From contig PKWH01000169.1 of the NCBI GenBank assembly GCA_003131985.1, positions 1 through 5,855 of the forward strand: a stretch of DNA of 5,855 bases. The letters are read 5' to 3'. This DNA comes from Acidobacteriota bacterium (GTDB lineage: Bacteria > Acidobacteriota > Terriglobia > Acidiferrales > UBA7541). The position numbers were made by a program, and so were the translations under genes. Positions 1 to 4,775 of this stretch are shown here, piece by piece. Below the pieces are notes generated by a model, which had not been told where the DNA came from, made no database searches, and saw only the letters and a list, made by a program, of their open reading frames with translations. Every line of letters begins with the position of its first letter. The first letter of the stretch is position 1.

Positions 1-1236
1 ACTCATTTTGCTTTCATGAATTACTCACTCAGTTTTCAACAGACGCCTGACAGGCGCGAGTTGGAATACCTACGGGTTTTAGGGGGCGCCAAGGAAAGCG
101 CGAAGGAACTAAAGCTATTTGGACTGGCTCCGTTTCTTGTGGGTCGTTATTCGGATTTATCCGACGTGCTGTACCACCAGACTTTGGGCCTATCGAAACG
201 CCGGCTCATTTTCGGATCTCTGTTATCGCTGATAGGCTTGGCGGGATATTACGGGAGCTATACGTACGTCATCTACGCGACCGTAATCGGCATGCTAACC
301 GTAGGAAGAATGGTTTATCTTTCCGGCGCCATCGCCGGTGCCAGCGGAAATCTCCAGTCGCTCTTTACGACTTTCTCCGGGATCACCAACCAAGCGCTGT
401 TTATGACGGACCTGCTGGAATTTTTCTCGGTGAAGCCGAAGATCATGTCGAAAGATTCGGCATTGGCGGCTCCAAAACCGATCCGTACGGGATTCGAATT
501 CAAGAATGTTTCGTTCAAGTACCCTGGGAACTCGCGAATGGTTCTGAAGAACGTCAGCTTCAAGCTGGGGCCTTCAGAGAGCATAGCGATTGTGGGAGAG
601 AACGGCCAGGGCAAGACCACCATCGTGAAATTGCTTACACGTTTGTACGATCCAACGGAAGGGCAGATTCTGCTGGATGGAAAAGATCTGCGCGAATACA
701 ACCTCGAGAGCCTATGGAAAGAAATCGGCGTAATTTTTCAGGATTTCATGCGTTATGAGATGACCGCCGCTGAGAACATAGCGGTAGGACGTATCGAAGA
801 TCTCGATAATCAATTCTTGATACGCGCCGCAGCCAACAAGAGCCTAGCGGAACAAGCGATACGCAGACTGCCAAACGGGTTTGACCAAGTGCTTGGCAGC
901 CGGTTCGAGGGCGGCGTGGATCTTTCAGGGGGCGAGTGGCAAAAGATAGCCCTGGCACGGGCCTACTTGCGGGACGCTCAACTTTTGATCTTGGACGAAC
1001 CGACCGCGGCACTGGACGCTCGTGCCGAGAGCGAGATATTTCAGCGATTCGCCGAGCTGACCAAGGGAAAAATGTCGTTGCTGATTTCCCACCGATTTTC
1101 AACGGTTCGAATGGCGGATCGCGTTTTAGTTCTAGCGAATGGCGAGATTGCGGAAGAGGGACGCCACGAACAATTGCTGAAAGACGGCGGGCAGTACGCG
1201 GAGATGTTCGAATTACAAGCTGCTAATTACCGTTGA
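1..1236 (+). CDS. ABC exporter, fused permease/ATPase, 5'-truncated by window edge
   Basis: The reading frame is open from base 1 with no stop before the first in-frame ATG at 16, and family members are about 600 residues, so the true start lies outside the window. Numbering from the ATG at 16, residues 64-100 hold the last two hydrophobic membrane segments, and the ATPase domain runs from about 158 to 400. It has Walker A (G194-x-x-G-x-G-K200-T), Q-loop Q242, signature LSGGEWQ (303-309), Walker B ending D327-E328, and switch histidine H359. All catalytic elements are intact, so an active ATP-driven half-transporter of the MsbA/MdlB exporter type in the inner membrane is expected. The signature reads LSGGEWQ rather than the commoner LSGGQ-Q form, as in one exporter subgroup. 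The substrate (lipid, peptide or drug) cannot be read from the sequence. It converges on the glycoside hydrolase gene 32 bases downstream, and no convincing terminator is visible between them. Confidence 0.95.
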   Translation, partial: THFAFMNYSLSFQQTPDRRELEYLRVLGGAKESAKELKLFGLAPFLVGRYSDLSDVLYHQTLGLSKRRLIFGSLLSLIGLAGYYGSYTYVIYATVIGMLTVGRMVYLSGAIAGASGNLQSLFTTFSGITNQALFMTDLLEFFSVKPKIMSKDSALAAPKPIRTGFEFKNVSFKYPGNSRMVLKNVSFKLGPSESIAIVGENGQGKTTIVKLLTRLYDPTEGQILLDGKDLREYNLESLWKEIGVIFQDFMRYEMTAAENIAVGRIEDLDNQFLIRAAANKSLAEQAIRRLPNGFDQVLGSRFEGGVDLSGGEWQKIALARAYLRDAQLLILDEPTAALDARAESEIFQRFAELTKGKMSLLISHRFSTVRMADRVLVLANGEIAEEGRHEQLLKDGGQYAEMFELQAANYR

Positions 1237-1268
1237 GCGCGAAGCTTCTGCCGCACCGCAAGACTGTT

Positions 1269-2705
1269 TCACTCGCGTTGGCCCGGGCGAGAGTGCATTT
1301 CCACCAGTTCCTGAGGCGATGAGGGCTTGTAAGACTTAAATCCGGCTCGTTCCATGCCCCGTTGCGCTTCCGGATTCTTCATAAAAGTATCCCAGACAAA
1401 AGCAGTCCGCGCATTCTCTGCCATTACCATGCTGATCCCTGAGTCGATGCCGACAATGTCGCTGTCATACCAGTTTGTGAGCGGATTGAAAGCATCCACG
1501 AAGCCGTAGCGGCTCCAGGTGCCTGCACCGTAGCGATATTGGATATTGCGGAGGACGCGCATAACCGGTCCCGGCAAAAACGGGATTGAGCCCGCCGACG
1601 CGCAGGGTACTACGGTCCCGTCGATAGGCCCGGTGGCTGGAGGACCGCCCCATACTTCGTAGCCGTGTTCGGAATCCGAAGCGGTAATGCCCCAAAGGTT
1701 GTCGCTGTAATCGCTAAATTTGCCGGCCAAACTTAGACAAAAGCGCCGGTGTACGTCCGTAGCGAGGATCGAATTCTGAAAATAATCGGCATACTGGTCA
1801 CGCTTGCCGCGGAAATCAAACCAAGCCTGCGAATATTGATGAACGAAGAGTGGAGCGTATGAGCCGATGTAATGAATGCCGTCGAATTCAAAAGTGGTTC
1901 TCTTCCACGCATCCCAGGCCTGCGGGGGTAGCGCGTGGGAAGAAGAACCCAGGCCCAGCAGGTACATCATCATCATTTCGCTGTAGCTGTCCCAACGATA
2001 CTGCAGGAATCCGCCTTCGGGAGTCCAACCGTGGGGCAGAAGGCGAGTGTCTTCGGAGAGCCAATTCCAATCGACGCGATTGAAAATTTCCTGCGCGAGC
2101 TGGCTGATCTCGGAATGCTGGAAATATTGCCGACAGGTGAGAATTCCGCAAAGCAGTATCGAAGTATCGACCGAAGATACCTCTGATTGCCACAATCTTT
2201 CTCCTGTGCTGATATTGGCCCAATGGTAGTAAAAACCTCGCTCGTTTGGCATTTTCTTCCAAAGAAAACGTAAAGCGGTCAGAGCGCGGTCGCGGGCCTG
2301 GGCGTAAGAAATGTAACCGCGTTTTTCGCCGATGCAAAGAGCGGTCAGTCCGAAGCCGGTGGCTGCGATGCTGCCCAGGACGCTTTTGTCCGAGGCGCGA
2401 ACATTGCACCTGTCTTTAACGATGCCCGTCTTTGGGTCGCACTGTTCCCAGAAGTACTGGAAATTGGCGTTTTCCATCTGCTCCAGGAACGTGTCATCTC
2501 CGGGAGATAAATACGTGGCGGGCGGCAGATCGGATAGCTGGACGATTGGGGCAACGCTCGGGACGACGGTCGGTTTCTGGATTGCGATAAGCCCGCTAGC
2601 TGGAAAGCATCTCCATCCCGCAGCCGGGATACATGCAGTTATGCCGGCGAGCCGGCGCAACAGCTCTCGACGCGAAAGGCCCCCGCCGATGTGAAAACGG
2701 TCCAC
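1269..2705 (-). CDS. Tat-exported glycoamylase-like protein (PF10091, GH144-type)
   Basis: This 478-residue protein matches the PF10091/COG5368 glycoamylase-like family over its whole length. Conserved blocks include WDSYSEMMMMY (238-248), the HQYSQAWFDFRG block (289-300), WGITASD (338-344), DGTVVP (362-367), YGFVDAFN (400-407) and GIDSG (419-423). Characterised GH144 relatives cleave beta-1,2-glucans, and the related domain of cyclic beta-1,2-glucan synthases acts on the same linkage. A beta-1,2-glucan or oligosaccharide substrate is therefore reasonable but unproven. E243 is my guess for a catalytic acid. The N-terminus has a twin-arginine motif, SRRELLR (11-17), followed by a short hydrophobic stretch, suggesting folded export. 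ITAC at 22-25 could be a lipobox. The start is GTG: an in-frame stop lies 6 bases upstream, no ATG follows nearby, and the Shine-Dalgarno is poor. The DJ-1 gene ends 107 bases upstream on the same strand. Confidence 0.9.
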   Translation of the reverse strand: MDRFHIGGGLSRRELLRRLAGITACIPAAGWRCFPASGLIAIQKPTVVPSVAPIVQLSDLPPATYLSPGDDTFLEQMENANFQYFWEQCDPKTGIVKDRCNVRASDKSVLGSIAATGFGLTALCIGEKRGYISYAQARDRALTALRFLWKKMPNERGFYYHWANISTGERLWQSEVSSVDTSILLCGILTCRQYFQHSEISQLAQEIFNRVDWNWLSEDTRLLPHGWTPEGGFLQYRWDSYSEMMMMYLLGLGSSSHALPPQAWDAWKRTTFEFDGIHYIGSYAPLFVHQYSQAWFDFRGKRDQYADYFQNSILATDVHRRFCLSLAGKFSDYSDNLWGITASDSEHGYEVWGGPPATGPIDGTVVPCASAGSIPFLPGPVMRVLRNIQYRYGAGTWSRYGFVDAFNPLTNWYDSDIVGIDSGISMVMAENARTAFVWDTFMKNPEAQRGMERAGFKSYKPSSPQELVEMHSRPGQRE

Positions 2706-2735
2706 GGTTTAATTTTAGACAGAATTGAAGGCGTA

Positions 2736-2804
2736 AGAAAAGCGGCGGCCAGCTCTATTTCCATCCCAGTAAGACTTCAGCCCGGGTACGAAGAGCCAGC
2801 CGCT
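2736..2804 (-). terminator. possible intrinsic terminator behind the DJ-1/PfpI gene
   Basis: Read on the minus strand, AGCGGC plus GCTC (2804-2793) can pair with GAGC plus GCCGCT (2755-2741). An internal loop separates the two short helices and the apical loop is about 37 nt. The 3' arm runs straight into TTTTCTT. The position just after the DJ-1 stop fits a terminator, but the loop is long and the stem interrupted, so this is a weak call. If real, the downstream glycoside hydrolase gene would need its own promoter in the remaining 30 or so bases, which argues for read-through or for this call being wrong. Confidence 0.22.
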
Positions 2805-2812
2805 AGCCAGGT

Positions 2813-3379
2813 TTAGGCGCCGGTGGCTTTGGTTTTGGGTTCTGAAAACAGCGAAATCATTTCACGGTTAAAAGCAGGTATGTCGGAAGGTTGGCGGCTG
2901 GAGACCCAATTACGATCTCGAATTACTTCTTCATCCTTCCAAATTCCTCCTGCGTTGCGGATATCGTCTTGGATGGTGCGGTAGCTAGTCATCGTGCGGC
3001 CTTTTACGAGTCCCGCCGACACCAAAAGCCAGGGCGCGTGGCAAATTACGGCGATGGGCTTTTTGGCCTGATCGATTTTGCGGATGAAGTCCTGAGCCTT
3101 TTTTTCCGCGCGTAGAAAATCGGCATTCAATGCGCCTCCGGGAAGAAGAACCGCGTCGAATTGATCTGGATCAGCCTTGTCGAGAGTCAGGTCCACTTCG
3201 ACCTTGTCCCCTTTTTCGTCGTGGACGAATCCCTGAATCTTGCCGGACTTTGGGGCGACCACCAGCGTCTTAGCTCCCGCCTCTTCCAGGGCCTTGCGGG
3301 GTTTTTCCAGCTCGGCCTGTTCAAAACCGTCGCTGGCTAGAATTGCCACTCGTGTTTGTGCCAATTTCTTGTCTGACAT
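2813..3379 (-). CDS. DJ-1/PfpI-family protein (type 1 glutamine amidotransferase fold)
   Basis: At 188 residues this is the usual length for single-domain PfpI/YhbO-like proteins. The nucleophile elbow ICHAPWLLVSAG (112-123) carries the reactive C113 followed by H114. E20 in the motif DGFEQAEL (17-24) is the conserved glutamate that sits beside the cysteine in this fold. LLPGG (78-82) and SRQPSDIPAF (161-170) are further family signatures. Relatives have been described as intracellular cysteine peptidases, chaperones, or glyoxalase/deglycase enzymes acting on methylglyoxal damage; the sequence does not decide between these. It is cytosolic, with no signal peptide. The ATG start is supported by GGAGG at 3384-3388, 4 bases upstream. 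The 64-residue gene ends 90 bases upstream on the same strand, so co-transcription is possible. Close relatives are often stress-induced, which fits the neighbouring small genes. Confidence 0.95.
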   Translation of the reverse strand: MSDKKLAQTRVAILASDGFEQAELEKPRKALEEAGAKTLVVAPKSGKIQGFVHDEKGDKVEVDLTLDKADPDQFDAVLLPGGALNADFLRAEKKAQDFIRKIDQAKKPIAVICHAPWLLVSAGLVKGRTMTSYRTIQDDIRNAGGIWKDEEVIRDRNWVSSRQPSDIPAFNREMISLFSEPKTKATGA

Positions 3380-3469
3380 AAAGCCTCCATAAGTTTGGGT
3401 TGGTTTAGAAAAATGTTCGCGGTTTCCCGAGTTGAAGATTATCGCGATGATTCGGCGGGCCGGGACTTG

Positions 3470-3664
3470 TTAGCGCGGCATATCCTGAACTTCCTGGGCG
3501 GGTAGATCTTCGGGGCGACGTGGGCTGTCCGGGCCCGGCTGATCGTGCCGGCGAGGATCCGGCGGGTCGATAACCTCGGGCACGCGGTCGCCGTGCTTCC
3601 GTCCCGGCTCATCAATTGGGTCACGTCTGGGCTCGCTCATTGGACTGGCATGTTTTAGGTCCAC
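3470..3664 (-). CDS. small charged, proline-rich protein of unknown function
   Basis: I do not recognise a named family for this 64-residue product. It is almost entirely polar, dominated by Pro, Asp, Glu, Arg and His, with a single Cys-free chain, no hydrophobic segment, no signal peptide and no metal-binding cluster. PGRKHGDRVPEVIDPPDPRR (20-39) and the PEDLPAQEVQD stretch (51-61) are typical of the composition. It is probably intrinsically disordered and cytosolic. The gene is believable because a perfect AAGGAGG lies 6 bases before a GTG at 3664. The ATG at residue 9 has no such site and would leave the Shine-Dalgarno unused. Proline-charge periodicity also argues for selected coding sequence. 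The DJ-1 gene follows 90 bases downstream on the same strand, suggesting a shared transcript. The ribosome-binding region lies inside a predicted hairpin, so translation may be controlled. Confidence 0.72.
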   Translation of the reverse strand: MDLKHASPMSEPRRDPIDEPGRKHGDRVPEVIDPPDPRRHDQPGPDSPRRPEDLPAQEVQDMPR

Positions 3665-3665
3665 G

Positions 3666-3714
3666 GTTCCCCTCCTTAGTCATAATTTCTACTCTCATTA
3701 TGGCTAAAGGGAAC
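3666..3714 (-). promoter_or_regulatory. hairpin enclosing the Shine-Dalgarno of the 64-residue gene
   Basis: The minus-strand transcript can fold as GUUCCC with GGGAAC (3714-3709 with 3671-3666). A 1-by-4 internal loop follows, then UUAGCCAUAAU with AUUAUGACUAA (3707-3697 with 3686-3676), an 11-position helix with one A-C mismatch, closing a 10-nt loop. The AA and last G of AAGGAGG fall in helices, and the GGAG between them lies in the internal loop or, in an alternative register, pairs through CCUU with AAGG. The GTG start is only one base beyond the stem. The pairing is read directly. A role as a translational switch, such as a thermosensor or protein-bound leader, is inference. The plus strand would form the same fold with a U-G pair instead of the mismatch. 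Confidence 0.5.
3671..3677 (-). promoter_or_regulatory. Shine-Dalgarno AAGGAGG that decides a GTG start
   Basis: On the minus strand AAGGAGG is separated by 6 bases from the GTG at 3664-3662. This ideal spacing selects GTG over the ATG eight codons further in, which has no purine-rich site before it. The site is embedded in the hairpin at 3666-3714. Confidence 0.8.
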
Positions 3715-3818
3715 GAGACCTCTCTATCGGGCAGACGCTGTAACGATCGGTGGGATTGTATGTAGCAACGTCAACAGAAGAAAAATAGCTAACTCCTGCA
3801 GTTCTAATCGAAGGGGAG

Positions 3819-3862
3819 AGGGGCCACTCTCAATATCAGGGGTTGAAGTTCGAGTGGCCCCT
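3819..3862. repeat. exact 11-bp inverted repeat with competing partners
   Basis: AGGGGCCACTC (3819-3829) and GAGTGGCCCCT (3852-3862) are perfect reverse complements around a 22-base spacer. TCAA (3830-3833) with TTGA (3843-3846) can continue the stem across a 5-base bulge. Two alternative pairings compete for the right arm: CCCC (3858-3861) with GGGG (3866-3869), and AAGTTCGA (3846-3853) with TCGAACTT (3887-3894). The element could be a palindromic extragenic repeat, a protein-binding site or a transcribed switch. Nothing in the window distinguishes these, and no second copy is present. Confidence 0.6.
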
Positions 3863-4204
3863 ACAGGGGAAAAAGATCTGAAAGCATCGAACTTGAGAGA
3901 TAACTTACCGAAAACCGAGAATGGTTACTATCGGCTATGCCATGTAAATGAGCTGTGGATTTCACTGTAGGGTCATTTATTCGCCAAGTGCCAATAAGAA
4001 AACCAATAAGAAGAACGATGTGCTCCGGCTAGAACGTTTGACTTGTGCGGGTACGGTTCGGGGGAGATCGACCATGTCCAGTCTGACGGAGCCCGTGGTG
4101 TCTCTTTGCGCCTTTAGCGTCGCCGGAAGTGGCTCGTAACCGGCTTTAGACAAACACCTTAAGGCTTACAGCGAACCAAAGGAATTCATACGTTAATGCA
4201 TGTA

Positions 4205-4233
4205 TTGTGATTCTGGGCTACTGAGTTTAAAAC
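4205..4233 (+). promoter_or_regulatory. weak sigma70-like promoter before the small membrane genes
   Basis: TTGTGA (4205-4210) and TAAAAC (4228-4233) are spaced by 17 bases, each matching 4 of 6 consensus positions. Transcription would begin near 4240, giving a roughly 50-base leader to the DUF1328 start. The match is modest and could be chance. Confidence 0.25.
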
Positions 4234-4238
4234 CCATT

Positions 4239-4276
4239 GGTCGAGCGGTAAGTCCGTTGAACACTAGGCTTCGACC
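4239..4276 (+). promoter_or_regulatory. leader hairpin just before the DUF1328 Shine-Dalgarno
   Basis: GGTCGAG (4239-4245) pairs with TTCGACC (4270-4276), six Watson-Crick pairs plus one G-T. A small CGG/CCG hairpin (4246-4248 with 4254-4256) lies within its loop. The stem ends two bases before AAGGAGG (4279-4285), leaving that site single-stranded. It may stabilise the leader or be incidental. Confidence 0.3.
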
Positions 4277-4289
4277 TTAAGGAGGCGTT

Positions 4290-4454
4290 ATGTTACGTTG
4301 GGCGCTGATATTTTTCGTGGTAGCTCTGATCGCGGCGGTATTTGGATTCCTCGGGGTCGCAGCCGCGGCGGTGGGGATTGCTCGGATTCTGTTCTTTATT
4401 TTCCTGGTGTTGTTCTTGGTCTCTCTTGTGGGCGGACTTCTGCGGAGAGCCTGA
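4290..4454 (+). CDS. DUF1328/UPF0391 small membrane protein (YtjA-type)
   Basis: This 54-residue product is the exact family size. It opens MLRWALIFFVVALIAAVFGF and continues with a small-residue linker (21-30) and a second hydrophobic helix (about 31-50), ending in the basic tail LLRRA. From memory, the pattern is close to Escherichia coli YtjA: FRWxxIFLVIALIAA, then a Gly/Ala turn, then LFLVSL. It should be a two-helix inner-membrane hairpin of unknown biochemical role. Members recur near stress-related genes such as CsbD-like proteins, which is association and not proof. The start is well supported by AAGGAGG at 4279-4285, 4 bases before ATG. The next gene begins 42 bases after its stop on the same strand, so the two probably form a small operon. 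No cysteine or charged residue is buried in the helices. Confidence 0.92.
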   Translation: MLRWALIFFVVALIAAVFGFLGVAAAAVGIARILFFIFLVLFLVSLVGGLLRRA

Positions 4455-4496
4455 TCCAACGCTGAAAGTCGTCTGAGTGAACGTCGAGGAGCATCA

Positions 4497-4715
4497 ATGA
4501 AGACTCTGCCCGTTGTCGGGCTGATCTTGATCGTCCTTGGGATAATTTCCTTCGCCTACCAAGGAATCAATTACACGACGCACAAGAAGATAGTGGACAT
4601 CGGGCCGATTCAAGCAAGCACGACCGAGCACAAGACCATTCCGCTGCCTCCGATTTTCGGAGGGCTCGCGCTCGTGGGCGGTATCGTTCTGCTGATGGCG
4701 GGAAGAAAAGAATAG
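4497..4715 (+). CDS. two-helix small membrane protein of unknown function
   Basis: The 72-residue product has a first membrane helix at about 4-21 (PVVGLILIVLGIISFAYQ) and a polar middle (24-48) containing THKKIVDIGPIQ and TTEHKTIPLPP. A glycine-rich second helix follows at 53-68, before the basic end GRKE. This organisation, two helices around a short polar loop with the ending IPLPPIFGGLALVGG, recurs in many soil bacteria as an uncharacterised small protein. It resembles DUF3185-like entries, but I am not certain of the family name. GAGGAG at 4486-4491 lies 5 bases before ATG, a good ribosome-binding site. It follows the DUF1328 gene by 42 bases and is probably co-transcribed with it. Both termini probably face the same side, with the 24-48 loop on the other. 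A hairpin follows the stop within 5 bases, consistent with the end of the operon. Confidence 0.85.
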   Translation: MKTLPVVGLILIVLGIISFAYQGINYTTHKKIVDIGPIQASTTEHKTIPLPPIFGGLALVGGIVLLMAGRKE

Positions 4716-4719
4716 CCGC

Positions 4720-4750
4720 GGAAGGTCAGGGACGCTGCCCGTGACCTTCC
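4720..4750. terminator. convergent-gene hairpin, possible bidirectional terminator
   Basis: GGAAGGTCA (4720-4728) pairs exactly with TGACCTTCC (4742-4750). GGG (4729-4731) and CCC (4738-4740) extend the stem across one bulged G, leaving a 6-base loop. It lies between the stop of the plus-strand membrane gene (4715) and the stop of the minus-strand protease (4776), where a shared terminator is expected. Neither side has a run of T, so it is not a textbook intrinsic terminator. It may instead protect 3' ends or act with Rho. Confidence 0.55.
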
Positions 4751-4775
4751 ATGTGTGCGTGACGCAGCCCTCGGA

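Larger units (their letters stand above)
3715..4289. other. long divergent intergenic region without a supported gene
   Basis: This 575-base stretch separates the minus-strand 64-residue gene from the plus-strand DUF1328 gene and must hold their promoters. It is AT-richer than the flanking genes (25 of 60 bases are G or C at 3901-3960). It contains an exact 11-bp inverted repeat (3819-3862), a weak promoter-like pair (4205-4233), a leader hairpin (4239-4276), and a 5-bp GCCGG/CCGGC hairpin (4122-4126 with 4140-4144). The only notable reading frame, ATG at 3948 to 4139 on plus, lacks a Shine-Dalgarno and reads as low-information sequence. No tRNA or complete group II intron domain V was found. 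Confidence 0.6.

Noticed and set aside
1272..1291. CTCGC/GCGAG hairpin near the convergent ends of the exporter and glycoside hydrolase genes
   Set aside because: Only 5 bp, lies within the coding end of the hydrolase, and has no T-run on either side.
3439..3624. A 61-codon minus-strand frame overlapping the 64-residue gene
   Set aside because: It lacks a ribosome-binding site, whereas the overlapping frame starting at 3664 has a perfect one.
3750..3778. Minus-strand TTGACG and TACAAT as a promoter for the 64-residue gene
   Set aside because: The two hexamers are only 8 bases apart, far from the 16-18 needed for a sigma70-type promoter, and no better -10 lies at the right distance.
3819..3862. 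Possible tRNA suggested by a GTTCGAGT stretch and paired GGGGCC/GGCCCC ends
   Set aside because: The segment is only 44 bases, the would-be T-loop has no 5-bp stem, and no D-arm or anticodon arm can be drawn.
4045..4070. GTGCGGGTACGGTTCGGGGG resembling the 3' half of a group II intron domain V
   Set aside because: The required upstream complementary half (GAGCCGTAC-like) is not found within the preceding bases, so no domain V hairpin can form, and no reverse transcriptase is present.
3948..4139. A 63-codon plus-strand reading frame inside the intergenic region
   Set aside because: No Shine-Dalgarno precedes its ATG, the translation has no hydrophobic or conserved pattern, and base composition does not look coding.
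4277..4459. A 60-codon minus-strand reading frame
   Set aside because: It is the antisense shadow of the DUF1328 gene, which has the family sequence and a strong ribosome-binding site on the plus strand.
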